DNA of 64,000 bases from the NCBI RefSeq assembly GCF_900162615.1, contig NZ_FUFN01000010.1, positions 440,149-504,148 of the forward strand. The letters are read 5' to 3'. Both the position numbers and the translations under genes were made by a program. The first letter of the stretch is position 1. The number at the start of each line of letters is the position of its first letter. Source of the DNA: Virgibacillus proomii. Its GTDB lineage: Bacteria; Bacillota; Bacilli; Bacillales; Amphibacillaceae. The notes below the pieces were generated by a model. The model made no database searches. It had not been told where the DNA came from and was given only the letters and a program-made list of their open reading frames with translations. This document shows positions 45,736-54,178 of this stretch, in pieces.

Positions 45736-46143
45736 TTAGAAGCACTGAAATGACACAATTCTATTTAGATCAATTCCAAAGAACACCCAGCGAAAACCAG
45801 TCCAGCGAAAACCAGCAATGGAATTTCTTCCAACAAACGTTGGGAAGAACCAGAAAGCATCCCTTCTCAACCAAATATACGTAAATCGAAATAAGCAGAA
45901 GCGAATTGCACCGGGATCAACTGCCAGAGTTTGCGCCGTTGGCTGAGCTGGTATAAAGGAAGGTGGTGGTCCACTTGGAGGCTGGTTCATACCGCCGCCA
46001 CTAGGTATGTTAGGAAACCAAGGAATTTGTTCACCTGGGATGCCGGGAAATCCAGGTGGTAGACCAGGAATTTGACGGGATGGAAAAACGCTTTGCTCAC
46101 TTATCGTTGGATCGAAATGATAATTATACTCATATGGATACAT
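45736..46143 (-). CDS. Proline-rich protein with aromatic C-terminal domain, function unknown
   Basis: A 135-residue protein in two parts. Residues 1-70 are rich in Pro, Gly and Ile (IPGLPPGFPGIPGEQIPWF, NQPPSGPPPSFIPAQP) with an opening MYPYEYNYHF. Residues 80-135 are compact and full of aromatics and arginine: CLFRFTYIWLRRDAFWFFP, then GFRWTGFRWVFFGIDLNRI and SFQCF. Proteins with such a tail occur in Bacillus genomes without a known role; the layout recalls spore coat or surface proteins, a guess only. AGGAGG eight bases before the ATG supports it as a gene. No signal peptide. Confidence 0.75.
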   Translation of the reverse strand: MYPYEYNYHFDPTISEQSVFPSRQIPGLPPGFPGIPGEQIPWFPNIPSGGGMNQPPSGPPPSFIPAQPTAQTLAVDPGAIRFCLFRFTYIWLRRDAFWFFPTFVGRNSIAGFRWTGFRWVFFGIDLNRIVSFQCF

Positions 46144-46375
46144 TAATTTTCCTCCTATAAAGAATTGTCTTCTTCTTTACTATATGGGACAGTAGTCTAT
46201 GATGTTATTATTTTGAGCAATAATGGGCGCATCCCATATGTATTAAAAAAAATTAAAAATTTGCTGCTTGCTAATGAGAAACTGTCATGTTAGTATTATC
46301 TTACTCATAAAGCGCTAAGCTTGTCTGGCAGTGTTATTTTAAAATTTAATTTTCATTTTCACAGTAAGAAAGATG

Positions 46376-46400
46376 GAGAGAAGATCACTCTCTTTTTTTT
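46376..46400 (+). terminator. Terminator-like hairpin in the leader of the MFS exporter
   Basis: GAGAG/CTCTC with a seven-base loop and eight Ts, 88 bases upstream of the exporter start. The previous plus-strand gene already has its own terminator, so this may be an attenuator for the exporter. Confidence 0.5.
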
Positions 46401-46488
46401 GTTGATTGTAACGGTCTTCTATATGAAATAGGGCTTTGGGTTGTCAGCATTTTGTAAAAAACTAACAAGAAGGAAAGGACTTACATTT

Positions 46489-47961
46489 ATGAGTAAAAAT
46501 AACTCTAATTATGAATATTTAGCGGAAAATCCGGAATTTAAAGTAATGCCTATTATGCTGTCGTTAATTATCGGGGCATTTTTTGCTATTCTTAATGAAA
46601 CATTGTTAAATATTGCTTTAACGACACTGATGAAAGAATTCCATATATCATTGACCACTGTTCAATGGATGGCGACGGGGTTTCTTTTAGTAATGGGGAT
46701 TGTTATTCCAGCCTCTGCTGTCCTATTACAGTGGTTCACAACGAGGCAGTTATTTTTAGGTACCATGATCGTTTTTACGATGGGTACGACAATTGCTGCA
46801 ATAGCTCCAACTTTTCCAGTGCTGCTTGTAGGTAGACTTATTCAGGCGGCAGGGACAGGTCTGTTAATGCCTGTAATTTTTAATGTGTTTCTTCTCGTGT
46901 TCCCACCGCATAGAAGAGGAAAAGTGATGGGACTTGTTGGTCTAGTTATTATGTTTGCCCCAGCTATTGGGCCAACCCTGTCTGGGATTATTGTTGAATA
47001 TTTAGGTTGGCGTTTCTTATTTATTACAGTAATTCCATTTGCTGTCTTCTCTATTATATTCGCCTATAAATATTTAGTGAATGTTTCTGAGGTGACTAAA
47101 CCAAAAGTAGACATCCTTTCTCTTGTTTTTTCAACAATCGGTTTTGGTTCACTTGTTTACGGGTTTAGCTCAGCAGGAGAAAAAGGGTTTCTTAGTGCGG
47201 ATGTATATAGTTTCATTATTGTAGGAGTAATCGGTATTTCTATTTTCTCTATTAGACAATTCAAATTAGAAGAACCTGTTTTGGATCTTCGGGTTTTTAA
47301 ATATCCAATGTTCACACATGGTATGCTGATGTTTTTAATTATTATCATGACAATGTTTGCGTCCGAAATTATTTTGCCAATTTTTATGCAAGGGGCTTTA
47401 GCCTACTCAGCGGCTAAAGCGGGGATGCTATTATTACCTGGCAGCATTATAAATGGATTAATGTCTCCGTTAATGGGGCATTTATTTGATAAATTTGGTC
47501 CAAGAGTAATGATGATTCCAGCAACGCTAATTTTAAGTAGTACGATGTATATGATGAGCAGACTAAATGCAAATACCGAGGCCTGGATGATCATTGTCGG
47601 ATACATCATATTAATGCTGACTGTTTCTGCAATTATGATGCCAGCAGAAACAAATGGTTTAAATCAGTTGCCAAAAAGGCTATATCCACATGGTACTTCT
47701 GTCATGTCAACATTGCAGCCGGTAGCAGGTTCGATAGGTGTGTCTGTTTTCATTAGTATTTTAAATGCAAGACAAAGCCATTATCTTAGTCAATCACCTA
47801 CGCCAAATGATCCTCAGGCGGTGAACGAGGCGATGATTTTGGGAGTAGAATTAGTTTATTTTATAGCATTTGCAATTTCCGTCATTGCAGTAATTTTAGC
47901 ATTTTTAGTATACCGGGCAGTGCCGAGGGAGCAGCCTCAAGAAGTGAAACAACAACTATAA
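46489..47961 (+). CDS. MFS transporter, DHA2 drug:proton antiporter family
   Basis: A 490-residue membrane protein with about 14 helices. Motif A is weakly kept in LQWFTTRQLFLGTM, motif C-like GLVIMFAPAIGPTLSGIIVE marks an antiporter, and WRFLFITVIPF follows as in LmrB/EmrB/QacA relatives. FLILNETLLNIAL-type helix 1 reads FFAILNETLLNIALTTLM. Such carriers export drugs or dyes; the substrate is not determined. The ATG at 46489 has AAGGAAAGGAC upstream with long spacing; a 16-codon extension upstream is less likely. Possible attenuator in the leader. Confidence 0.88.
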   Translation: MSKNNSNYEYLAENPEFKVMPIMLSLIIGAFFAILNETLLNIALTTLMKEFHISLTTVQWMATGFLLVMGIVIPASAVLLQWFTTRQLFLGTMIVFTMGTTIAAIAPTFPVLLVGRLIQAAGTGLLMPVIFNVFLLVFPPHRRGKVMGLVGLVIMFAPAIGPTLSGIIVEYLGWRFLFITVIPFAVFSIIFAYKYLVNVSEVTKPKVDILSLVFSTIGFGSLVYGFSSAGEKGFLSADVYSFIIVGVIGISIFSIRQFKLEEPVLDLRVFKYPMFTHGMLMFLIIIMTMFASEIILPIFMQGALAYSAAKAGMLLLPGSIINGLMSPLMGHLFDKFGPRVMMIPATLILSSTMYMMSRLNANTEAWMIIVGYIILMLTVSAIMMPAETNGLNQLPKRLYPHGTSVMSTLQPVAGSIGVSVFISILNARQSHYLSQSPTPNDPQAVNEAMILGVELVYFIAFAISVIAVILAFLVYRAVPREQPQEVKQQL

Positions 47962-48001
47962 TATAGCTCGACGAGGCAACGCTTTGAAGGATGTTTAGAA
48001 C

Positions 48002-48089
48002 AACTTGGCTTGTCGCCAAGTCTTAGCGAAAGCTATAGTTTTTCTTATACTATAAAGCCTAAAGTTTTATACTTTCCTATAGTGTAAAA
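48002..48089 (+). repeat. Hairpin element X, copy 1
   Basis: ACTTGGC-TTGTC-GCCAAGT is a perfect 7-bp hairpin, followed by TTAGCGAAAGC and the AT-rich palindromic stretch TATAGTTTTTCTTATACTAT and a second weaker repeat (TATACTTTCCTATAGTGTA). A near-identical copy lies at 56153. Subterminal hairpins of this kind occur at ends of IS200/IS605-type elements, but no transposase is near; the identity is open. Confidence 0.6.
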
Positions 48090-48100
48090 TATCGTAAAAT

Positions 48101-48390
48101 GACAAAGTGAACTTCAATGTATGTTAGAATAGGCAAAAGTTCTGCACTGAAGTCAAGACAGAACAGTGGAATTTATAATCCCGCATGTAAGTGCCGTAAT
48201 CTCTATCACTTGAGTGCTTGAAATCCAAAAAAAGTAATGAGATAACGGCATCTAAATGACCGATTGTCCGGATCGACATGGCAAGGAAGTCTGATGCATC
48301 GTATGCAGAAAAAGTGTCCTTCTTTTAAGGGACAAGGAAAGCTACGACAGGAATACATTTCGATTTTTTCAGGGATAAGGCAAACGTCGA
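48101..48390 (+). repeat. Dispersed repeat, copy 14
   Basis: AAGTGAACTTCAATGTATGT then TTAGAATAGG open it (shared with copy 17); ATCCCGCATGTAAGTGCCGT, stem TGCCGT/ACGGCA with AATCTC/GAGAT continuing it, AAATGACCGATTG, and the GGAAAGCTACGACAGG / ATACATTTCGATTTTTTCAG module. Confidence 0.75.
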
Positions 48391-48709
48391 AGTGGTACAC
48401 TGCGTTATCTAGGACGTTGCGATCATTAGCCAACCAGTTCTATTATCTTTCTTTAGAACACATTCTTATAGGATAAGATAATAGCAGCTAATTTTCTGAA
48501 AGCAAATAGTAGTTTGTTAAAAACAGCGGGGGACAAAGGAGACGGCAGACCTGTTTCGCATTATTTATACGTTAGGAAATTATGCTGACGCTAACATTTA
48601 AGCTGATACAGCAAAACGTTAATGTCCAACGTGTATAAGTCCAACTAAGCAGTAGCGACATGTTCCAGATTGTGAATTACGGTTTCTAAAAAGAGAGGGA
48701 GATGAAAAA
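48391..48709. other. Intergenic region before the GyrI-like gene
   Basis: No gene recognised. Sequence looks like decayed DNA without a good ribosome binding site except AGAGAGGGAGATG just before 48710. Confidence 0.4.
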
Positions 48710-49120
48710 ATGAAGTTAAACTTACTCCAGAGTATTAGAACCAATAATTTTAATGATAATCAATTAATCAAAAAAATGGAACATATGTGGAAAGAAGCTT
48801 CTAGTAAACTGAAACATCATAAAGGTAATGTGTATGGTGTTTATTATGATTATGAGAGCAATTATAAAGGAGACTATTCTCTAGGTGTTGCCATTAATGA
48901 CAGAGATTCAAATGTTGATAATCGAATGATTATGGAAATACCAGATGTAAAATATAAAATATTTGATGTAGACACAACCGATGAGCTAGGTATCATGAAA
49001 GCTTGGAGTAAGATTTGGGAATTAGAGGAGTCAGGTTCTTTAAAACGAGCGTACACGTATGATTATGAAAAGTATGACCCAAATGGAAATATTGAAATAT
49101 ATATTGCTGTAAGAAAATAG
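48710..49120 (+). CDS. GyrI-like effector-binding domain protein
   Basis: A 136-residue single-domain protein of the GyrI/AraC effector-binding family: residues HKGNVYGVYYDYESNYKGDY, DYSLGVAIND, VKYKIFDVDTTDELGIMKAW, SKIWELEESGSLKRAYTYDY and DPNGNIEIYIAVRK follow the domain's usual order. Such stand-alone domains bind small organic cations or, in GyrI, DNA gyrase. The ligand is unknown. Start follows GAGAGGGAG. A drug exporter lies upstream and a TipAS-type regulator downstream, a drug-response neighbourhood, though this link is loose. Terminator at 49316. Confidence 0.78.
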   Translation: MKLNLLQSIRTNNFNDNQLIKKMEHMWKEASSKLKHHKGNVYGVYYDYESNYKGDYSLGVAINDRDSNVDNRMIMEIPDVKYKIFDVDTTDELGIMKAWSKIWELEESGSLKRAYTYDYEKYDPNGNIEIYIAVRK

Positions 49121-49315
49121 GTTAAACCGGTCGTTTGTGTTAGTAAATAGTTTTTTGATTTTCGTTATCTCTAACTGTTCACTATCATTGCTTTTTTAAA
49201 GAATTATTTGCCTCCGCTATGTGAGAAGATGTGTTGAGAATCACTGGAAAATTTACCTATTTACAAAGGATAATAAAATTATTCGAGATGAATTCTTGAA
49301 TTTCCCTTAACATGT

Positions 49316-49348
49316 AGCTAGACAATCAGCGTTATTGTCTAGCTTTTT
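49316..49348 (+). terminator. Terminator after the GyrI-like gene
   Basis: AGCTAGACAAT/ATTGTCTAGCT, 11-bp perfect stem with seven-base loop, followed by TTTTAG; about 195 bases after the stop codon. Confidence 0.8.
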
Positions 49349-49403
49349 AGTGTATCACTAAATGTATATCTGCTTTCTGCATAGTGGATAAATTTTGTAG
49401 CGA

Positions 49404-49780
49404 CGTCCAGTTCATGCGTTCAAGCTGTAGAAAATTTCGCTCTTTTTCTAAGAATAAGTCAACATTGGCTTGAATCTAAAGGAAAGCCGACTAAAAGCGG
49501 GATTGCCGCTCAGGCTCGGCATACCCTTTTTGCAGGGGGATGTTTCCTTTATCCTGAATGTAAGGAGTCGTATTTCCCTCATTAGAAAAATCCGCTTTTT
49601 ACGTAAGATGTGCGAGAAATAGCTTCATAAATTCCCGATTCGTTTGGTTTGGCAGGACAACTACGACAGCGATACATCGTGATTTTTGCAAGGACAAAAG
49701 CCCACTTTGAATGAAGTATCAATTTACCCCTTCATCATTTCTGACGTTTGCATGTCACTAAACGAACGCTTGCGCTTTGG
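49404..49780 (+). repeat. Dispersed repeat, copy 15 (long form)
   Basis: GACGTCCAGTTCATGCGTTC opens it, then AATAAGTCAACATTGGCTTG, GCCGACTAAAAGCGGGATTG (shared with copy 4), ATCCTGAATGTAAGGAGTCG, AAATTCCCGATTCG, ACAACTACGACAGCGATACA, GAATGAAGTATCAATTTAC and the right end GTTTGCATGTCACTAAACG and TGCGCTTTGG. Confidence 0.75.
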
Positions 49781-49888
49781 TGTCCTGCAATAGAAGGCAA
49801 TGAGCGTGGGTACAGCTATCGTCATTCTGTGTAGGGTTTTTTAGAGAATAAGTTACACTTAGCAGAATGTAAAAAAATAAATTTAATC

Positions 49889-49919
49889 TTGACTATAACG
49901 TAACGTTATCGTTTATGAT
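49889..49919 (+). promoter_or_regulatory. MerR-type promoter with palindromic 19-bp spacer
   Basis: TTGACT (49889-49894), a 19-base spacer containing the palindrome ATAACGTAACGTTAT (49895-49909), and TATGAT (49914-49919). The over-long spacer with an operator inside is the hallmark of promoters twisted open by MerR-family activators, so the gene behind it is autoregulated. Confidence 0.88.
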
Positions 49920-49943
49920 GGAACAGGTAGGGAGGTACTTAAC

Positions 49944-50690
49944 ATGAAAGTGAAAGAGGTAGCTGCTTTAGTTGGGATTAGCGTGCGCACACTTCATCAT
50001 TATGATGCTATTGGATTGTTAAAACCTGGGCATAAGACGGAAACGGGTTATCGCATATATACAGATAAAGAGTTGGAACGGCTGCAGCAAATATTGTTTT
50101 TTAAAGAACTTGGTTTCTCGTTAAAGAAGATTAAAGAGATAATGGATAGTCCTTCCTATAATCAAATAGAAGCATTGAAAGTTCAACAAAAAATGCTGCT
50201 TGCCAAACAAAAGCAAATTAACACAATGCTTGAGACGATTGAAAAAACGATTAAACATTCGAAAGGAGAGATAGCGATGAGTAATCAAGAGCGTTTTAAA
50301 GGGTTTGATTTTCGCAGTAATCCTTATGAACAAGAAGCCCGTGAACGATGGGGGAATGAAGTGGAAGAAGCGAACAAAAAAATAAATAATCTGTCATCGT
50401 ACGAACGAAAAGACCTTGAAAATTCGATGATAGAGATTTATTGTAATTTATCAACGATCCGTCATCAAGATCCTGCCTCCGAAGAAGCGCAACAGTGGAT
50501 TGGGATGTGGTTTGATTTACTTAACCGCATAGGGACATATTCGTTAACAGCTTTTAAAGGATTGGGAAAAATGTATGTAGAGGATGAACGGTTTACGAAG
50601 AACATTGACAAATTTGGTGATGGCTTAGCTAAGTTTATGCAGGAAGCAATGGCGATTTATGCAGCAAAACATAGTGCAGGGCAAGAATAG
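49944..50690 (+). CDS. MerR-family regulator with TipAS ligand domain
   Basis: A 248-residue activator. The N-terminal winged helix is MKVKEVAALVGISVRTLHHY, DAIGLLKP, GYRIYTDKELERLQQI; a long dimer helix follows (LLAKQKQINTMLETIEKTIK), then a TipAS domain (RERWGNEVEEANKKINNLSS, SMIEIYCNLSTIRHQDPASE, YVEDERFTKNIDKFGDGLAK) that traps thiopeptide or other drugs. Mta of B. subtilis has the same layout and drives multidrug exporters. Its own promoter shows the 19-bp MerR spacer. GGGAGG precedes the ATG. No target gene stands beside it except possibly itself. Confidence 0.9.
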   Translation: MKVKEVAALVGISVRTLHHYDAIGLLKPGHKTETGYRIYTDKELERLQQILFFKELGFSLKKIKEIMDSPSYNQIEALKVQQKMLLAKQKQINTMLETIEKTIKHSKGEIAMSNQERFKGFDFRSNPYEQEARERWGNEVEEANKKINNLSSYERKDLENSMIEIYCNLSTIRHQDPASEEAQQWIGMWFDLLNRIGTYSLTAFKGLGKMYVEDERFTKNIDKFGDGLAKFMQEAMAIYAAKHSAGQE

Positions 50691-50709
50691 ATGTTTTCTG
50701 CCCTGCTTT
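50676..50709. terminator. Terminator shared by the MerR gene and thiE
   Basis: GCAGGGCA/TGCCCTGC, 8-bp stem with a 15-base loop, spans the stop codon of the MerR-type gene and is followed by TTTGG; it also lies just past thiE on the other strand. Confidence 0.65.
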
Positions 50710-50722
50710 GGTGCTAATCTAA

Positions 50723-51349
50723 TTAAAGTTGGACTACTGCTTCTTGAATATCGTTTGCCCTGGTAATTGCGGAGATAACTGCGACTCCATCTGCTCCAGC
50801 CTCAATTACAGAGTTCGCATTTTGAGTAGAGATTCCACCGATCCCAACGATGGGCATATTTGGATAACGTTGCTTTACCTCACTGATCCAAGTTGTGCCA
50901 ACTGGGGGTTTAGCGTCTTCTTTTGTCGTTGTTGCAAAAATTGGACCAACGCCTAGGTAGTCTACACAGTCTATTGGACTTGCTGATAATTCTTGATTAT
51001 TTGATATGGAAAGTCCAATCCATTTATTTGGAAATTTCCTTCGCAGATCGGTTGGAGACAAATCATCTTGACCAACATGAATGCCGTCAGCTTCCAACAC
51101 TTGAGCCAGTTCGACCTCATCATTCACAAAAAAGGGAACATGATAGTAACGACAAATATCGCGCAGTTGCTTGCCTAAGATATATTTTTGAAAGCCTGTT
51201 AAAGAGCCGGTGCCTTTTTCACGATATTGAAAAGCGGTAATACCAGCAGCAATAGCTTCTTTAAGGATTTGTTTGGGGTCACGATCACAGTTTTGACTGC
51301 CCATAATAAAGTATTTTCTTAATGATTTACGCAAATCTAATGGTGACAT
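50723..51349 (-). CDS. thiE: Thiamine-phosphate synthase
   Basis: A 208-residue TIM-barrel enzyme that joins HMP pyrophosphate and thiazole phosphate to thiamin phosphate. Motifs: AFQYREKGTGS (pyrophosphate loop), VPFFVNDEVELA, ADGIHVGQDDLSP, DYLGVGPIFATTTKEDA and PIVGIGGIS. Start ATG 51349 has a perfect AAGGAGG; a frame extending 30 codons upstream runs into a repeat and is not coding. It is separated from thiM by about 290 bases holding that repeat, so cotranscription with thiMD is uncertain. Confidence 0.93.
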   Translation of the reverse strand: MSPLDLRKSLRKYFIMGSQNCDRDPKQILKEAIAAGITAFQYREKGTGSLTGFQKYILGKQLRDICRYYHVPFFVNDEVELAQVLEADGIHVGQDDLSPTDLRRKFPNKWIGLSISNNQELSASPIDCVDYLGVGPIFATTTKEDAKPPVGTTWISEVKQRYPNMPIVGIGGISTQNANSVIEAGADGVAVISAITRANDIQEAVVQL

Positions 51350-51379
51350 AGATAACCTCCTTTTCTGATAAAATTTAAC

Positions 51380-51570
51380 TTTTATCCCGCATGTAAGGTG
51401 CCGTAAGACTTCCACTTCAAGAGCCTTTAGTTGATACAAAAGGTCTAAGTAGGAGAAAACGGCACCTAAATGCCCGATTCGTTCAAGGGCCTTTAGGTCA
51501 TACCCCCTGAGGTACTAACATTCAGTAGGAGATGGAAGAAAACTCCTACTGAATGAAGTTTCACTTTATT
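51380..51570 (+). repeat. Dispersed structured repeat, copy 16 (best short form)
   Basis: Complete short form: TATCCCGCATGTAAGGTGCC, outer stem AGGTGCCGT/ACGGCACCT, inner arms ACTTCCACTT...AAGTAGGAG-like, box AAATGCCCGATTCGTTCAAG, GGGCCTTTAGGTCAT, GGTACTAACA, terminal hairpin CATTCAGTAGGAG/CTCCTACTGAATG, and AAGTTTCACTTTAT. Located between thiM and thiE, 30 bases from the thiE start. Confidence 0.85.
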
Positions 51571-51635
51571 ACAGATAGGATTCTTAATGAAGATCGACAT
51601 AGTTTTTTAAAAAAGACATAAATGAAACGTAAAAA

Positions 51636-52406
51636 TTAGTTCATCCCTAATTGTTCTAAATCTAATGATAGTGCATCAATAAATGCTGGAAGGAAACTTC
51701 CCGGACCAGATATATGATTTTGTTTTACTGCATACTCTGCTGCTAAACCATAAAATTGAACCGCAGCATAAGCCTTTTCTTCCGCAGCCTCCTCCGCTGT
51801 TAAACAGGCTGTTAAGATAGAACCTAATAAGCAACCAGCACCAGTGATTTTTTCTAACCATGGATGACCTGATGTATTTTTTAGCACATTTCCATCCTTG
51901 CCAATAAAATCGATTTCTCCAGTAACGACGGCAGTAGTTCTGTAAGTTTCTGCTACTTTTACAGCAATTTCTTCCGCATTACCAGCGCCTACAGATTCAA
52001 CACCTTTTACTTTCCATGGAATATCAACAAGTTGAGCCATTTCGCCGGCATTTCCTTTAATGGCTGTAAATTGGATCTCCTTTAATAACTCCTTTACAAC
52101 ATCCTTTCGAAAGGATGTTGCACCGACACCTACAGGATCAAGTACCACAGGTATTCCAGTTTTATTTGCTGCTCTTCCTGCGAGCTTCATGGCTGGCAGT
52201 TCCTGTAACGTAGTCGTTCCAATATTAATGAGCACACCATCTGAAATAGACGCCATTTGCTCGGCTTCTTCTTTTGCTTTTGCCATAATTGGTGAACCGC
52301 CAAAAGCTAATAAACCATTTGCGGTGAAGTTCATAACGACTTCGTTTGTAATATTGTGTATCAGAGGATTATTTACTCTGACGTGCTGAATAACAGATTC
52401 TCTCAT
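51636..52406 (-). CDS. thiM: Hydroxyethylthiazole kinase
   Basis: A 256-residue ribokinase-like enzyme that phosphorylates salvaged thiazole alcohol. HNITNEVVMNFTANGLLAFG, PVVLDPVGVGATSFR, AIKGNAGEMAQLV and the catalytic GAGCLLGSILTACL are present (the family usually has GxGC with the catalytic Cys, as here). Its ATG overlaps the thiD stop (ATGA). Part of the thiamin salvage group tenA, thiD, thiM. Confidence 0.94.
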   Translation of the reverse strand: MRESVIQHVRVNNPLIHNITNEVVMNFTANGLLAFGGSPIMAKAKEEAEQMASISDGVLINIGTTTLQELPAMKLAGRAANKTGIPVVLDPVGVGATSFRKDVVKELLKEIQFTAIKGNAGEMAQLVDIPWKVKGVESVGAGNAEEIAVKVAETYRTTAVVTGEIDFIGKDGNVLKNTSGHPWLEKITGAGCLLGSILTACLTAEEAAEEKAYAAVQFYGLAAEYAVKQNHISGPGSFLPAFIDALSLDLEQLGMN

Positions 52407-53209
52407 TGTTCAACCCTTTCCTTGCGAATTCCCCAATGATTGGTCGGACCATTTCCAGCACCAAGCGGGAATGAATACTTAATAGCTGCTGTTACAAACT
52501 GTTTGGCTTGTTTAACGGCTTCATAAAGCGGCAGTCCTTTACTTAAATAGGCAGTAATGGCGGCTGAGTATGTGCATCCTGTGCCATGGGTATTTTTGGT
52601 ATGAATCCGTTCTGAATGGAATGTATGAATAGTATTTCCATCATATAAATAGTCGATAGCATCTCCTTGCATATGTCCGCCTTTAACAAGTGCAGCTTGG
52701 GCTCCATGTTTTTCAACGATTTCTCTGGCAGCTTCTTTTAAATCATCAATGTCATGTATTTTCTGACCTGTAATAAATTCAGCTTCAGGGATATTTGGAG
52801 TAACTACCTTAGCTAAAGGTAAAAGCTGTTCCTTTAAAAAGTCACGCGCTTCTTCTGCAATTAAAGCATCGCCACTTGTAGCTACCATTACAGGATCCAT
52901 TACATAACTGGCATTTGTTTTAGGCAGTTGTTCAGCAATAATTTTCATCATTGACTCATTGGCAATCATTCCTGTTTTGACACTGTGAACAGGCATATCT
53001 GAAAAAACAGACTCCAATTGATCTTTTAGCATTTCAATTGGTATATGATGAACATTTTGGACACCAGTAGTGTTTTGCGCTACTATAGATGTAATCACGG
53101 ACATTCCATATACAGCTAATTCCTGGAATGTTTTCAAATCTGCTTGTATTCCTGCTCCACCACTCGGATCAGTTCCTGCTATTGTTAACGCACATGGGGG
53201 TTGTTTCAT
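52403..53209 (-). CDS. thiD: Hydroxymethylpyrimidine (phosphate) kinase
   Basis: A 268-residue kinase that makes HMP-phosphate and HMP-pyrophosphate. ALTIAGTDPSGGAGIQADLK at the N-terminus, PVHSVKTGMIAN, YVMDPVMVATSGD, ALVKGGHM and the anion hole NTHGTGCTYSAAITAYL are typical. ThiD versus pyridoxal kinase PdxK is uncertain from motifs alone, but the position decides for ThiD. A 139-base gap separates it from tenA; it overlaps thiM by four bases. Confidence 0.92.
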   Translation of the reverse strand: MKQPPCALTIAGTDPSGGAGIQADLKTFQELAVYGMSVITSIVAQNTTGVQNVHHIPIEMLKDQLESVFSDMPVHSVKTGMIANESMMKIIAEQLPKTNASYVMDPVMVATSGDALIAEEARDFLKEQLLPLAKVVTPNIPEAEFITGQKIHDIDDLKEAAREIVEKHGAQAALVKGGHMQGDAIDYLYDGNTIHTFHSERIHTKNTHGTGCTYSAAITAYLSKGLPLYEAVKQAKQFVTAAIKYSFPLGAGNGPTNHWGIRKERVEQ

Positions 53210-53348
53210 TGGAATCCCGCCTTTCTTTATTTAGGAAAGTAATTAATTTACCTCAAGTATGCAAAACTCACACGTAACAACGAGGTCTCCATAACGACAC
53301 TTCAGCTTCGAATTGTAGCAAAAAGTGAGAATTCCTGCATAGGTTCCC

Positions 53349-54017
53349 TTATTTACCTGGCCATTCTTCACATCTATAAGCCATTTCCCAAAACTTGAAT
53401 TCTAATTGGCAGCTTTTGCGAAATGCCTCGCTAATTTTATTTAGTTCCTCATTAGAGGCTTTTTCAGCCAGTTGATCCAGTCGATTTCGCATGTTAGCTG
53501 TCATTGTTTCAGATGATGGGCTTGCGTAAAACGTAATCCACTCATAAAATGGATGATTACTCGTAGGCTTATACTGCTTCATAAGCTCTTGTCCTATTTC
53601 AAAATAGGTCCATGGACAAGGAAGCAGCACACCGAGTAATTCACCAGAAGTCCCTAACTGAGCATGGTACAACATATGTTTTACATAATGATCAGCAGTA
53701 GGTGGAAGGGAATAGCCTTGCAAATCTACATATTTCAAACCAAGATAATTACAAAAGTTATGGTGAGGATGTGCTTCATCATTTAATATGAAGTAAATAC
53801 GATTAAAAAAATAGCTGATATCCTCACGTCTTTTTGATTTAGCTATAGCAATCCCATAGATTCTCATAAATGCATTCAAGTATTCAAAGTCACCTTTAAC
53901 ATAATGAGCAAGTGATTGATGAGAAATTTCACCAATGCCAATGCCTTGAACAAATGGATGGTGAAAGATCATTTGAAAGATATCATCATTTTCTTCGCGT
54001 AACTTATTTGTAAACAT
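53349..54017 (-). CDS. tenA: Aminopyrimidine aminohydrolase (thiaminase II)
   Basis: A 222-residue all-helical enzyme that releases HMP from degraded thiamin (salvage of formylaminopyrimidine). Expected active-site residues are visible: Asp in YVKGDFEYLNAF (about 44), catalytic Cys in VLLPCPWTYFEIG (about 135) and Glu in EFKFWEMAYRCEEW (about 206). First gene after the second TPP riboswitch; thiD and thiM follow on the same strand. Confidence 0.93.
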   Translation of the reverse strand: MFTNKLREENDDIFQMIFHHPFVQGIGIGEISHQSLAHYVKGDFEYLNAFMRIYGIAIAKSKRREDISYFFNRIYFILNDEAHPHHNFCNYLGLKYVDLQGYSLPPTADHYVKHMLYHAQLGTSGELLGVLLPCPWTYFEIGQELMKQYKPTSNHPFYEWITFYASPSSETMTANMRNRLDQLAEKASNEELNKISEAFRKSCQLEFKFWEMAYRCEEWPGK

Positions 54018-54027
54018 GATTATATAT

Positions 54028-54089
54028 AGCCCCCTTAATTAATTTGGAAGCTACTAAAGGGGTGATGGAATAGAGAAAAACTCATCTTC
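54028..54089 (-). promoter_or_regulatory. Expression platform of the tenA riboswitch
   Basis: Minus strand CCCCTTTA (about 54062) can pair with TAAGGGGG (about 54037-54030), which is the ribosome binding site of tenA. No T run follows, so this switch probably acts on translation by hiding the site when TPP is bound. Confidence 0.6.
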
Positions 54090-54178
54090 ACTACTTTCCT
54101 TCGCTGGAATTACCCAGATCAGGTTCAAAGGGACAAAGGATACGACCTTATCTCAGCAACGATTGCGCCCCTAGTAGT
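54090..54178 (-). ncRNA. TPP riboswitch upstream of tenA
   Basis: Minus-strand THI box: ACTACTAGGGG at P1/P2, CTGAGATAAGG, then ACCTGATCTGGGTAATTCCA and GCGAAGGAAAGTAGT closing P1. All conserved pyrimidine- and pyrophosphate-sensor parts (CUGAGA, ACCUGAUCUGG, GCGnAGGGA-like) are present. Its 5' P1 strand overlaps the final codons of thiW (stop at 54171), so gene end and aptamer share sequence. Confidence 0.95.

Noticed and set aside
51350..51439. N-terminal extension of thiE
   Set aside because: The extra 30 codons are repeat sequence and lie upstream of a perfect AAGGAGG.
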